Shown: positions 46,002 to 55,242 of the stretch, in pieces
How the letters are laid out: each line of letters starts with the position of its first letter
Numbering within the stretch: the stretch's first letter is position 1
Notes under the pieces: generated by a model
Told to the model about the DNA's origin: nothing
Seen by the model: only the letters and a program-made list of their open reading frames with translations
Database searches by the model: none
Origin: Acholeplasmataceae bacterium UBA2284
Lineage (GTDB): Bacteria > Bacillota_I > Bacilli_A > Acholeplasmatales > Acholeplasmataceae
DNA length: 64,000 bases
Direction of reading: 5' to 3'
Assembly (NCBI GenBank): GCA_002345705.1
Contig: DDWO01000005.1
Location: 110,782-174,781 of the forward strand
Position numbers and translations under genes: made by a program

Positions 46002-46490
46002 ATGGGAAAAGAAATATATGATTCATTAATTCAAAAAGCAGAGTTAGAGATAATGAAGAAAAAACTGATTAAGAGAAGAGAACTATTGGAAAAATACCAA
46101 TTATATACTAAAGTCTATGGTCCACAGTCTTCAGAATATAACAACTCAGCCTATGAGAATAATAAATTGGTTTATTATAAAAAGGTATATGAAGAAGTAT
46201 CAAATGAGGAATTAGAAAAATTAGAGACACTATTACAGCTTTCATTGGGTCTTTCAAGCGTAGAAACCTTTTCAGTAAGATTTGGTGCTACTAACTTTAT
46301 CGGATATATGTACATTATTGTTGGTGTATTGATAGGAATTGTTCTATTGGCGACAGAATTACCAGAAATTGGTTTTATGGTAATTTTTGCTAGTATAGTT
46401 ATAGGTATTGCATTCTTAACAGCAGGTCATATTATTAGACAATTAAACATAATTATTAATAATCTGAAAAAATTAGACAAAGACTCGTAG
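46002..46490 (+). CDS. Unknown two-helix membrane protein
   Basis: 162 residues: a charged helical N-terminal half (KAELEIMKKKLIKRRELLEKYQLY), two hydrophobic helices near 104-123 and 126-146 and a short charged tail. No family recognised. AAAAGGAG precedes the ATG. It follows the lipoprotein by 65 bases in the same direction, so it may share the transcript, but no functional link is visible. Confidence 0.6.
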   Translation: MGKEIYDSLIQKAELEIMKKKLIKRRELLEKYQLYTKVYGPQSSEYNNSAYENNKLVYYKKVYEEVSNEELEKLETLLQLSLGLSSVETFSVRFGATNFIGYMYIIVGVLIGIVLLATELPEIGFMVIFASIVIGIAFLTAGHIIRQLNIIINNLKKLDKDS

Positions 46491-46664
46491 AAATGACTGC
46501 ATTGTTCTAATATTTGTAGTAATAACTTTTATTTCCCTACTCTATATATAAACTACTTATGATTTATGTAGATTTATAGAATGGGGATTTTTATTTTCTA
46601 TTACCCATAAAGCATGAATTTATCATATAATTAAACTAATAATCTTTATCACGAGGAGCATTCT

Positions 46665-48071
46665 ATGAAGCATAATGAATTAAAGAAGAAACTAGCTTTC
46701 GCATCTGCCGATATCTTTGGTGGAGGATCATTTAACATTGTTAACTTTCTTTATCCAGGCTTTCTAGCAATAACAGTAGGTATTAGTCCTTATTGGATAG
46801 GAGTCGTTATTCTAGTTGCTAGAATATGGGATGCGGTTACGGATCCCTTAATGGGACATATTTCAGATAGAACTAATTCTAAGATGGGTAAGAGAAGAAT
46901 CTATTTAGTAATTGCTGCTCCATTTGTATTACTATCTATGTATCTATTATTCTTTCCATATTCATTTTCTTCTACAGCACTAAGAGTAGTTGCTGTACTT
47001 GCTTCTTATCTAATATTTACGACTGTACAAACATCAGTAATGATTCCTTATTATTCTTTATCTAGTGAAATCACTTCTGACTACCAAAAAAGAGCATCCT
47101 ATAATTCTTACCGCCTAGGATTTTCTATATTCTCATCCATTCTTTGTGTTGCGGTTCCTGGTATTATTGTTGGTATGTTTGGTGATCGTGCAATCGGCTT
47201 TCAAGTCATGAGTTTATCATTCGGGTTACTCTTCGCTCTATCTGTCTTGTTTACAGGTTTATTTGCAAGAGAAGAAATTCAAACACCTAAGGTTGAAACG
47301 AAATTATCATTCAAGGGAATGGCGAAGCCTTTAGGTCTTCGTCCATTTAGACAATATTTAGGAATGTTTCTAGTGCTTCAAATGTCGATGGCAATTATGA
47401 GTGGATTATTTTTCTTCTATGTTGATTTCTTCGTTACTAAAAATGAGACATCTTTAGGTAATCCTACTATGGTGGGTTTAATATCTGCAGCACTTATGTT
47501 TTCTATGCAAATTGTAGCTCTTCCAGTTTATTTAAAGATGATTGAAAAGAAGGGGAAAACCTATGCATATCGCTTTGGTGCATTCCTTTGGATATTTACT
47601 GCTTTATTTATTCTAATTATTCCAGCAAATGTAAATCCATTAGTTATCTATTTACTAGCAGCCTTAATGGGTCTTGGTATATCAGGTCCTGGTCTTGTTC
47701 CTCATACGATGTATGGAGATGTAGTTGATGCTGGTCAAATTAAATTTAAGGATAGACTAGATGGTCAAATGAGTGGGTTTACTAACTTTATTAATAAGAT
47801 TGCTCAAGCAGTAGGACTAGCCTTAGTTATGTTTTTAATAGGACTTGCAGGCTTTCAGGAACAACCCCTAAATGGACCAGCTATAGTTAGTCAACCTGAT
47901 AGTGCGCTACTTATGATTCGTGTCATTATGTCTTTAGCACCACTCATCTTTATGAGCATCGGGATTTATATTTCATTTAAGTATAAGATAGATGCGAAAA
48001 AACAAAAAGAAATTACTGAAGCTATTAATGATTCTTCAATTTCTAGAGAAGAAATCATTTCAGATTTATAA
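46665..48071 (+). CDS. GPH-family sugar:cation symporter
   Basis: 468 residues with about 12 helices. WDAVTDPLMGHISDRT near 55-70 and MGKRRIYLV are the glycoside-pentoside-hexuronide (MelB-like) signature. Such proteins take up glycosides with Na+ or H+; the substrate is unknown. CGAGGAG precedes the ATG. The next gene starts on the base after the stop, so the acyltransferase is co-transcribed, which is functionally unexpected. Confidence 0.85.
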   Translation: MKHNELKKKLAFASADIFGGGSFNIVNFLYPGFLAITVGISPYWIGVVILVARIWDAVTDPLMGHISDRTNSKMGKRRIYLVIAAPFVLLSMYLLFFPYSFSSTALRVVAVLASYLIFTTVQTSVMIPYYSLSSEITSDYQKRASYNSYRLGFSIFSSILCVAVPGIIVGMFGDRAIGFQVMSLSFGLLFALSVLFTGLFAREEIQTPKVETKLSFKGMAKPLGLRPFRQYLGMFLVLQMSMAIMSGLFFFYVDFFVTKNETSLGNPTMVGLISAALMFSMQIVALPVYLKMIEKKGKTYAYRFGAFLWIFTALFILIIPANVNPLVIYLLAALMGLGISGPGLVPHTMYGDVVDAGQIKFKDRLDGQMSGFTNFINKIAQAVGLALVMFLIGLAGFQEQPLNGPAIVSQPDSALLMIRVIMSLAPLIFMSIGIYISFKYKIDAKKQKEITEAINDSSISREEIISDL

Positions 48072-49214
48072 ATGAAAAGACCAAACATAATCCTAAATAC
48101 AACGTTAGGATTTCTAGTTAAAATATTTGCATATCTAAAGGGACAAAGGATCATTAAAAAATGTAGGATTAAAGGACCAGCAATTATTCTTTCTAATCAT
48201 ACATCATTTTATGATTTCATTTATACAAGTGCTGCGATGTATCCTAAAAGAGTCTCTTACTTAGCTGCTAAGAAAATGTTTTATGAAACTCCAACAGGTT
48301 TCTTTTTACGGCTTGCTAGAGCGATTCCAAAGTCCTTGATGCAAGCAGATCCAGTTGCTACACTGCATGCATTTCGGATTCTTAAGAAAAAGGGAATTGT
48401 CTCTGTATTTCCTGAAGGTCAAATATCACCATCGGGTAGATCACTCACTCCTGCATTTGCCATAGCTAAGTTCTTAAAGAAAGCGAATGTTAATGTTTAT
48501 ATAGTCAAGCACATGGGTGCTGGACTATCTAATCCTCCTTGGTCTAAAAAGACTTTTAAAGGGAAAGTAGAAACCATTAAAGAACTTATTATAACAAAGG
48601 AAGAACTCAAATCTTTAAGTGGTGAAGAGATTTATAAGATTGTTTGTGATAAGCTATATTACTCACAGTCAGAATATAATCTAATCAAACAATATAAATA
48701 TAAATTAAATGATATTTCAAACCTAGAAAATGTAATCTATCAATGCCCGTCATGTCTACATGAAGGGTTAACATCAAAAAAGCATCAACTGATTTGTCCA
48801 TCATGTAATCACATCATAACCTATGACACATATGGACTTCTAAATGGTGAGGGATTAGATACACTCTTTCTAAAACAAGAATCACGTGTTAGAAAAGAAA
48901 TTGATCTGAACCCAAATTATCAAATAGAAGGTCATGCTAGATTGATGTCATTTAGAAATAAAAAGCTTATAGAAGTTGGAAGTGGTATCATCTCTTTAAA
49001 AAGATTTGAGTATATATATAAGGGTACGATTGATAACGAATATAAAGAATCAACATTTAAGGTAAGTAGTACACCAACGCTACCTTCTGATATTGGTAGA
49101 AATATCCAAATCTATGAAATGGATATGATATATCAATTTGAAATGGATATCAAATGGTTACCAACAAAAGTAGTACATGCTGGGGAATATTTATTTCAAT
49201 TGAACAACAAATAA
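48072..49214 (+). CDS. PlsC-like acyltransferase with C-terminal zinc ribbon
   Basis: 380 residues. NHTSFYD near 38-44 is the N-H-x4-D acyltransferase motif and VFPEGQISPSG near 115-125 the substrate motif of lysophosphatidate acyltransferases. The C-terminal half holds CPSC...CPSC (near 225 and 243), a zinc ribbon, then a beta-rich stretch. It likely acylates glycerophospholipids at the membrane. The zinc-ribbon tail is not usual for PlsC and may belong to a divergent group. Start follows the symporter stop immediately. Confidence 0.8.
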   Translation: MKRPNIILNTTLGFLVKIFAYLKGQRIIKKCRIKGPAIILSNHTSFYDFIYTSAAMYPKRVSYLAAKKMFYETPTGFFLRLARAIPKSLMQADPVATLHAFRILKKKGIVSVFPEGQISPSGRSLTPAFAIAKFLKKANVNVYIVKHMGAGLSNPPWSKKTFKGKVETIKELIITKEELKSLSGEEIYKIVCDKLYYSQSEYNLIKQYKYKLNDISNLENVIYQCPSCLHEGLTSKKHQLICPSCNHIITYDTYGLLNGEGLDTLFLKQESRVRKEIDLNPNYQIEGHARLMSFRNKKLIEVGSGIISLKRFEYIYKGTIDNEYKESTFKVSSTPTLPSDIGRNIQIYEMDMIYQFEMDIKWLPTKVVHAGEYLFQLNNK

Positions 49215-49240
49215 AGTGGAATTCGTTTTCCACTTTTTAA
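49213..49240 (+). terminator. Intrinsic terminator after plsC-like gene
   Basis: AAAGTGGAA and TTCCACTTT form a stem overlapping the last base of the stop codon region and are followed by a T run. Confidence 0.8.
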
Positions 49241-49260
49241 TTGAATTTTTATATTAGCGA

Positions 49261-49269
49261 TGATATAAT
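49261..49269 (+). promoter_or_regulatory. Extended -10 promoter of the AbrB-like gene
   Basis: TGATATAAT lies 39 bases before the ATG at 49309 and matches TGNTATAAT. Confidence 0.5.
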
Positions 49270-49308
49270 CATGTTAGAAAGTACGAAAGTAAGAAAAGAG
49301 GAATAATC

Positions 49309-49590
49309 ATGATTATAGAACTTAGAAAAAAATCTCAAATAACTATACCTAAAGAGATAGTTGATTCTCTATCCCTGCAAGAAGGAGATCATTTAGACAT
49401 TAACTTAAAAAATGGCGTTATTCATATTGAACCTGTAGCGATTTATTCTAAAAGATATATAGAAAGACTTGAAAAAACAGTGATGCGTATTCAAGAAGAA
49501 CCAACTAAGTATTCAAATGGTCCGTTTACGTCAATTGAGGATATGATAAAATCTCTTGAAGATGAAGAACTTGAGAAGAAAGATAAATAA
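49309..49590 (+). CDS. AbrB/SpoVT-like (MazE-type) DNA-binding protein
   Basis: 93 residues. The first 47 are a swapped-hairpin AbrB domain (LRKKSQITIPKEIVDSLSLQEGDHLDI). The remainder is a charged helix. Such domains are antitoxins or transition-state regulators. No toxin gene (PIN, MazF) lies next to it, so a stand-alone regulator is more likely, or the partner has been lost. AGAGGA precedes the ATG. Monocistronic. Confidence 0.8.
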   Translation: MIIELRKKSQITIPKEIVDSLSLQEGDHLDINLKNGVIHIEPVAIYSKRYIERLEKTVMRIQEEPTKYSNGPFTSIEDMIKSLEDEELEKKDK

Positions 49591-49618
49591 TTCGAATTTT
49601 TACTTCTATTGATACAAA

Positions 49619-49646
49619 AAAGTCCTGCTCACGCAAGACTTTGCAT
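49619..49646. terminator. Bidirectional terminator between convergent AbrB-like and rhomboid genes
   Basis: AAAGTCCTGC and GCAAGACTTT pair with one G-U type mismatch around TCAC; A and T runs flank both sides. Confidence 0.75.
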
Positions 49647-49660
49647 TTTTTATTCATCCA

Positions 49661-50302
49661 TTAACTCATGTATTGATCTCTAGCACCAGGAACCATATAT
49701 CTTGTAAAATGCGGTTCATCAGGTGTTATAACAAAGAATAACAATACACCAGCAACTAATCCACCTAAATGACCAGGAATACTAATATTTGGAATAACAA
49801 AGGTAAATATTAAATTGATTAGCATTAAGTTTCTAATCGAGCGAATCGCTTGAGGGTGAAACCAACTCGCCTTTTTAATAGTGAGCATAAATAATCCACC
49901 CATGACACCAAAGATTGCTCCACTTGCTCCGATTGTTACTACATTAGGTGCTCCAAAGAAAACGACAAATAAACTAGATACAATACCAGCTACCATATAA
50001 ACAAGTAAGTATCTTTTTGGTCCTATAAATCGTTCTAAATGACCACCTATGTAAAATAAAACATAAGAGTTCATTAAAAAGTGTAATACACTACCATGAA
50101 GTGCCATAGCTGTAATGATTCTATAGTATTCACCTTGCTCAGTAATGAGTGGTGGAAGGATCGCTCCCCATGATATTAAGTTTTCTATAGTAAACCCACC
50201 ACTAAACATAACAACAATCCCCATTACCAAATTAATGATAATGATGATACTTGTTACTGGGTGATTTTTATAATATTCTTTAAAGTATTCTGTATAGTTC
50301 AT
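49661..50302 (-). CDS. Rhomboid-family intramembrane serine protease
   Basis: 213 residues and about six hydrophobic helices. HFLMN at 74-78 gives the H-x3-N oxyanion site, GASG with Ser 127 is the nucleophile and GHLGG with His 178 the base. All catalytic residues are present. Rhomboids cleave single-pass membrane proteins within the bilayer. It stands alone on the minus strand; substrates unknown. Confidence 0.92.
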   Translation of the reverse strand: MNYTEYFKEYYKNHPVTSIIIIINLVMGIVVMFSGGFTIENLISWGAILPPLITEQGEYYRIITAMALHGSVLHFLMNSYVLFYIGGHLERFIGPKRYLLVYMVAGIVSSLFVVFFGAPNVVTIGASGAIFGVMGGLFMLTIKKASWFHPQAIRSIRNLMLINLIFTFVIPNISIPGHLGGLVAGVLLFFVITPDEPHFTRYMVPGARDQYMS

Positions 50303-50512
50303 CTCTTCACCATCCTACCTTCATATTATACATATGATAGAATTGATAAACAACCTATATGAAGTCTATCAGCTGAATTGTGGATAATTTAATATAATTG
50401 AAGTGTTTTACTAGATAATATTATAAATTGCTTACGTTTTTCTTAATTCTACACTATGATTTTTTTAATAGTGATAAAATATGAATAATCCTATATGTAA
50501 AGGAAAAATGAA

Positions 50513-51940
50513 ATGAAAAAGAAACAATTTATGAACATCATACCTAAAACTAAAAAAGTCATTCGCTACTGTGCCGCAATATATGCGTTTTTTATCATTT
50601 TACTTACTATAGTTTTAAAACACTATCAAGCATTTAATGATTTTTCATTATTTGCTCAATTCATGTATATCACGATGACCCTACTTGCCATATTGTCAGT
50701 TTCCCTCTATTTTATAGATGAAGTCAAGGGAGCAATTCTTTCTATCTCAATTATTTTGATATTTAATATATTATCCATATTTATTCAAAGCTTTAAGGAT
50801 TTAGATATCAGAATTAACTTACTCTTCGTTTCGGGAATTGTGATACTCTTCCTTCACTACTTTGAAAAGGCAATCCAATCAGAGAGAGTAGACTATCAAA
50901 TCTTACTAAGCAAATATAACCAGCTTGATCTCAATTCAAAAATAACTAAGACGATCTCTGATATTACACCAAGAATGTTAATCAATGACGATTTAGATGA
51001 ACTGCTTCAAATCATTTTAGAAAAAGCAGTAGAACTCATACCCAAGGCTCAATCAGGAAGTATATTGATTAGAAATAATGGTGACATGGAATTTCATGCT
51101 GCAGTTGGCTATGATTTAGGTGAACTAAGAAAGATTAAGCTTAAATTTGAAGAAATGTATCAATATAAGCTAAACATGCTCTATGAACCAGCAGTTATCA
51201 AAGATATCAAAACCTTTAACAAGAAGAACTTAAATGCTGAGACGAACACCTCCATGAATGAGAAGGATATGCTAACTGCTAAAGCAGTACTCACATGCTC
51301 ATTTGTTTTACATGGTAAGATTTATGGATTTATCAATTTGGATAATCTAGATGACTTGGATGCATTTAACGAACAGGATAAAACATATATTAAGCATTTA
51401 GCATCTCAAATTGAGCTTGCTTTAAATAATCATATATTAGTAGATGAAATCTATACACTATCAAAAACAGATTCACTCACTGGAGTTCATTCTAGAAAGC
51501 ATTATGAAAAATTGATTAAGAATGCCTATAATGATGCACTAGAAAAAAAGAAGGTTTTTTCAATTGCTGTCATGGATGTCAACTACCTAAAGAAAATCAA
51601 TGATACATACGGACATATGGTTGGCGATGAATATTTAATTCACTTTGTTGAAATTATCAAAGAAAATCTAAAACCTCAAGATATTCTTTCAAGAACAGGT
51701 GGCGATGAATTTGTTATTATCTTCCCAGAGCAAGATCTGCATCAAAGCCTTGATAGAATTAAAGAAATTAGACAAACATTTGTTAAAAAACCTTTTACCT
51801 TTGAGGATTTAGAGCATATTGTAGATTTCGGAAGTGGAATTGCTTGTTATCCAATGGATAATGAAGATTTATTAGGACTCATGAGAATTGCAGATAAGAG
51901 AATGTATGACAACAAACGAGAACGAAAATTAACGAAATAA
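50513..51940 (+). CDS. Membrane diguanylate cyclase with GAF domain
   Basis: 475 residues: four N-terminal membrane helices (about 15-120), a GAF-like sensor (150-300) and a GGDEF domain at 320-470 with RTGGDEFVI at about 397-405, an intact active site. It would make cyclic di-GMP from GTP in response to a ligand bound by the GAF domain. No EAL partner or PilZ protein is nearby. AAAGGA precedes the ATG. Confidence 0.92.
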   Translation: MKKKQFMNIIPKTKKVIRYCAAIYAFFIILLTIVLKHYQAFNDFSLFAQFMYITMTLLAILSVSLYFIDEVKGAILSISIILIFNILSIFIQSFKDLDIRINLLFVSGIVILFLHYFEKAIQSERVDYQILLSKYNQLDLNSKITKTISDITPRMLINDDLDELLQIILEKAVELIPKAQSGSILIRNNGDMEFHAAVGYDLGELRKIKLKFEEMYQYKLNMLYEPAVIKDIKTFNKKNLNAETNTSMNEKDMLTAKAVLTCSFVLHGKIYGFINLDNLDDLDAFNEQDKTYIKHLASQIELALNNHILVDEIYTLSKTDSLTGVHSRKHYEKLIKNAYNDALEKKKVFSIAVMDVNYLKKINDTYGHMVGDEYLIHFVEIIKENLKPQDILSRTGGDEFVIIFPEQDLHQSLDRIKEIRQTFVKKPFTFEDLEHIVDFGSGIACYPMDNEDLLGLMRIADKRMYDNKRERKLTK

Positions 51941-51946
51941 AATGAG

Positions 51947-51980
51947 AAGCCTTGTGAATTTCAATTGACAAGGCTTTTTT
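51947..51980 (+). terminator. Intrinsic terminator after the diguanylate cyclase gene
   Basis: AAGCCTTGT and ACAAGGCTT form a 9-bp stem followed by TTTTT. Confidence 0.85.
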
Positions 51981-52034
51981 ACTGAAAAAAATTTTTCAAT
52001 TGTGACAAAACACCAATCTTCATTGAGTGTTCGG

Positions 52035-52056
52035 TTGTATTATAAGAAGAATACAA
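52035..52056 (+). promoter_or_regulatory. Candidate operator upstream of the ROK/PIG-L operon
   Basis: TTGTATT and AATACAA form a perfect 7-bp inverted repeat with an 8-base spacer and overlap TATAA-like -10 sequence. A second pair GTAAGA/TCTTAC follows at 52057-52080. Sugar-kinase operons are often repressed at such sites. The regulator is unknown. Confidence 0.35.
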
Positions 52057-52101
52057 GTAAGATAGGAGTATAAGTCTTACGATTGTTACCAAGAAGGGAT
52101 T

Positions 52102-52140
52102 ATGCATGCTCTGCATAACATAAAAAATGAAATCATTTAA
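52102..52140 (+). promoter_or_regulatory. Possible 12-codon leader ORF and hairpin overlapping the ROK start
   Basis: ATG 52102 is preceded by AAGGG at 52095-52099 and reads MHALHNIKNEII then TAA at 52138-52140, overlapping the ROK start at 52127 in another frame. TTATGCA/TGCATAA (52100-52106, 52112-52118) forms a hairpin over it. The ROK gene has no Shine-Dalgarno of its own, so coupling to this leader or hairpin-assisted initiation is possible. Confidence 0.4.
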
Positions 52141-53536
52141 GTATAGTGTTGAACCAAAAATTATATCAGAGATGGATCCAAACTTTAGACCAATCTATCT
52201 AGCTAATGCTAACTATTTAAAGGCTGTGATGAAGTCTAAAAATCCAGAACCAGTAGCAATTGCTATTGAAAGAAACCAAGGCATTCAATCAGTCTACAAG
52301 ACCTTTGTTTTTAATGATAGTGAAAATGAATATGAATCCAATATCTTCTATATAGAAAGACTCATTAAATCCTTATTATGGATAAAGGGTGGATGGAAGA
52401 TTATATTTGGTGGACCTAAATCCATTGGAAACTATATTAAGGAAAGTTATGCTGTCGGTGGACTCCGTGAGTTCGACCGAGAGTTTATGACAAGAATCTA
52501 TGAGAAAAAATTTACAGTAGAACTCACTACTCCAGATATGATTAAGGATTCTAATGAAAAATCAGCACCTCTAGGAAGACATCTAGAAGGCTATCGAATA
52601 GGCTTTGATGCAGGTGGATCAGACCGCAAGGTCTCAGCTGTAGTTGATGGAGTTCCTATTTATTCAGAGGAAGTCGTTTGGCATCCTAAATTACAAACAG
52701 ACCCTACCTATCATTATCAAGGAATCTTAGATTCAATAAAAACCGCAGCATCCAAAATGCCTCGAGTAGATGCTATTGGCGTCTCCTCTGCAGGCGTTTA
52801 TATTGATAATCGTGTCATGGCAGCATCCCTATTCATAAAGGTTCCTAAGCATGAATTTGACCTACATGTCAAGGACATGTTCATCAATATCGCAAAGGAA
52901 TTAGGAGACATTCCTATAGAAGTCGCTAACGATGGAGACGTCACTGCACTAGCAGGAGCAATGAGCCTAGAATCTAACCAAGTTTTAGGAATTGCTATGG
53001 GTACATCTCAAGCTGCAGGCTACGTTGATGCAAAGGGAAATATCACAGGATGGTTAAACGAACTCGCATTTGTTCCAGCAGATTACAATCCAGATGCTAT
53101 GATTGATGAATGGTCATTAGACTATGGATGTGGTGTTAAGTATTTTTCTCAGGATGCAGCAATTAAGCTTGCAGAACAAAATCAAATCAAAATTAATCCT
53201 GATTTATCACCAGCAGAGAAGTTAGAATATTTACAAAATGAAATTTCTAAAGGAAATGAAAAAATTTTAAAAATTTTTGACACAATTGGAATATATTTGG
53301 GTTATAATATACTAGGTTATCAAGCATTTTATGACATCAAACATGTTCTTGTTCTAGGTAGAGTCACCTCAGGTTTAGGTGGTTCTAGAATCATTCATTA
53401 TGCAAAGCTTGTATTAGAGGCTGAATCTCCTGATTTAGCAAAACGAATCAAGATTACATTGCCAGATGAAAAGAGTAGACGCGTTGGCCAATCGGTTGCT
53501 GCTGCTAGTCTTCCTGACTTAAATAAGAGGTATTGA
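52127..53536 (+). CDS. ROK-type sugar kinase-like protein
   Basis: 469 residues, longer than usual ROK kinases (about 300) because of a 175-residue N-terminal extension. The kinase part has FDAGGSDRK near 164-172 (phosphate 1), VANDGDVTALAGA near 265-277 (catalytic Asp) and IAMGTSQAAGYVD near 287-299. The zinc-site Cys cluster common in ROK proteins is not seen, so it may act as a glucokinase/N-acetylglucosamine-type kinase or a non-catalytic relative. It precedes a PIG-L deacetylase by ten bases. No ribosome binding site directly before ATG; see the leader feature. Confidence 0.75.
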   Translation: MKSFKYSVEPKIISEMDPNFRPIYLANANYLKAVMKSKNPEPVAIAIERNQGIQSVYKTFVFNDSENEYESNIFYIERLIKSLLWIKGGWKIIFGGPKSIGNYIKESYAVGGLREFDREFMTRIYEKKFTVELTTPDMIKDSNEKSAPLGRHLEGYRIGFDAGGSDRKVSAVVDGVPIYSEEVVWHPKLQTDPTYHYQGILDSIKTAASKMPRVDAIGVSSAGVYIDNRVMAASLFIKVPKHEFDLHVKDMFINIAKELGDIPIEVANDGDVTALAGAMSLESNQVLGIAMGTSQAAGYVDAKGNITGWLNELAFVPADYNPDAMIDEWSLDYGCGVKYFSQDAAIKLAEQNQIKINPDLSPAEKLEYLQNEISKGNEKILKIFDTIGIYLGYNILGYQAFYDIKHVLVLGRVTSGLGGSRIIHYAKLVLEAESPDLAKRIKITLPDEKSRRVGQSVAAASLPDLNKRY

Positions 53537-53546
53537 GGTGTATAAA

Positions 53547-54395
53547 ATGAAATTAAACAAAAAAACTGCAGAATTCTTTATACCAGACAATAAGGATATT
53601 GAAACTGCCATTAAAAGAACTACCCATATGTCCATTGCTGCTCATCAAGATGATATTGAAATTATGGCTTATGATGGCATTCTCAAATGCTTTGGTAAGG
53701 ATGACAAGTCATTCTTTGGAGTCGTTGTAACAAACGGTTCAGGAAGTGCAAGAGATTCTATCTATAAGAACTACACAGATGAACAAATGATTGAAGTGAG
53801 ACGCCTTGAACAAAAGAAGGCTGCTTATATCGGAGAATTTGGAGCACTTGCTTTATTGGACTATCCAAGCTCTGAAACAAAGGATCCTAAAAATCAAGAA
53901 CTTGTTGATGAACTTGCCTTATTAATTAAGCTTGCTAATCCTGAAGTATTATATACACATAATCTTGCTGATAAGCATGATACACACATTGGTGTAACCA
54001 CCAAGGTGATCAAAGCAATCCGTAAGCTTCCACAGGAATTTAGACCAAAAGAGGTTTATGGCTGTGAAGTATGGAGAGATCTTGATTGGATGCTAGATGA
54101 AGAAAAAGTTATTTTTAATGTGAGCGATCATCCAAATCTTGCTCAAGCTTTAGTAGAAGTATTTGATTCTCAAATTATCGGTGGTAAGCGTTATGATTTA
54201 GCAACGACAGGTAGAAGAGTTGCACATGCAACCTATTCAACCTCACATGCAGTAGATAAAGCTTCAGCCTTAATATTTGCTATGGATTTAACACCGCTTG
54301 TAAAAGATGTTGATTTAGACATCGAAACCTATGTCTTAGATTATATCGAAAGATTTAAACAGGATGTAGCTAAAAGGATTCAAAAAATGATTTAG
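53547..54395 (+). CDS. PIG-L family N-acetyl-sugar deacetylase
   Basis: 282 residues. AAHQDDIEIM near 31-40 is the AHPDD zinc motif with Gln for Pro, and YTHNLADKHDTHIG near 134-147 supplies the later histidines, so the site looks intact. PIG-L enzymes remove acetyl from N-acetylglucosamine compounds. With the ROK kinase it suggests N-acetyl-hexosamine use. Start is ATG 53547 eight bases after GAGG; the GTG at 53538 is less likely. Confidence 0.85.
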   Translation: MKLNKKTAEFFIPDNKDIETAIKRTTHMSIAAHQDDIEIMAYDGILKCFGKDDKSFFGVVVTNGSGSARDSIYKNYTDEQMIEVRRLEQKKAAYIGEFGALALLDYPSSETKDPKNQELVDELALLIKLANPEVLYTHNLADKHDTHIGVTTKVIKAIRKLPQEFRPKEVYGCEVWRDLDWMLDEEKVIFNVSDHPNLAQALVEVFDSQIIGGKRYDLATTGRRVAHATYSTSHAVDKASALIFAMDLTPLVKDVDLDIETYVLDYIERFKQDVAKRIQKMI

Positions 54396-54440
54396 GTCTC
54401 AATGTGGGACAAACACATTTTTCTTTGTTAGAGTATAGTA

Positions 54441-54472
54441 AAAAAACACCAGCTGCAACCGGTGTTTTTTTA
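54441..54472 (+). terminator. Intrinsic terminator after the PIG-L gene
   Basis: AAAAAACACC and GGTGTTTTTT pair around a ten-base loop, with a T run. Confidence 0.8.
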
Positions 54473-54573
54473 CTATTCGGCAGTTTTTTTCACTATATAA
54501 AGTATAGAATGAATGTATAGAAGAATATTGATAATAGTGGCAGCTATATAAATGCGTATATGAAAGGAAGAAT

Positions 54574-55230
54574 ATGAAAAAAATATTTTATATATTTATG
54601 CTTTTAGGGTTATTTTTCCTACAAGGGTGTCAGGATGAAGGGGAACCTTCCATACCAACACTGATTTGTGGGACAAATGAAGAAATCGTTGATGGAGTTT
54701 GTAAAGCAATTTATGAACCAGAAGAGCTCGCGCTAATGAACGCGATTGCTAATATAGATGAGATGTCTAATTATCAATTAGAGATCACGATCCAAAATGG
54801 ATTTGAGTTATATGACGTTGTTATTGAATTTGATGGTGATAAATCCTCATTTCTATTTGATGGCATCAAGGATTATTATGAAATTAAAAATGGTGTCATT
54901 AGTCATTATGTTCAACAAGGCAACACTTACGCCAAGGAAACCATCAATACACAACAAAACAGTGAATATGATTTCTTTAAAGCATTTCAAGTGAGCTGGT
55001 TTACCTATAATGATGGGAAATATCTTTTAAACCTACAAAACCAAGCCTCTCTTCAGGCATTCTTTGAGCCATCATTTACTGGTAGTGAGCTATCAAGCTT
55101 TGAAATGACAATTGTTGATGATTATATATCTGAAATGAGTTTCTTCCTTCAAGTTGAAGACATCAGCTATAGATTCATTATTGAGTTTAACAATATCGGA
55201 ACTGTTGATATTGTTTTACCTACAGTGTAG
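54574..55230 (+). CDS. Small lipoprotein of unknown function
   Basis: 218 residues with a signal peptide (MKKIFYIFMLLGLFF) and lipobox LQGC (Cys 19). The mature part is beta-rich, with no family recognised, and resembles membrane-anchored folding domains that bind a ligand. AAAGGAAG precedes the ATG. The next gene begins 12 bases after the stop, so it is expressed with the secreted glycosidase. Confidence 0.75.
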   Translation: MKKIFYIFMLLGLFFLQGCQDEGEPSIPTLICGTNEEIVDGVCKAIYEPEELALMNAIANIDEMSNYQLEITIQNGFELYDVVIEFDGDKSSFLFDGIKDYYEIKNGVISHYVQQGNTYAKETINTQQNSEYDFFKAFQVSWFTYNDGKYLLNLQNQASLQAFFEPSFTGSELSSFEMTIVDDYISEMSFFLQVEDISYRFIIEFNNIGTVDIVLPTV

Positions 55231-55242
55231 GGAGGGAAAACA

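Noticed and set aside
49309..49590. Toxin-antitoxin pair with the AbrB-like protein
   Set aside because: No toxin frame is adjacent; downstream is a terminator and a convergent rhomboid gene.
52057..52080. A riboswitch before the ROK gene
   Set aside because: Only short inverted repeats are seen, with no known aptamer pattern.
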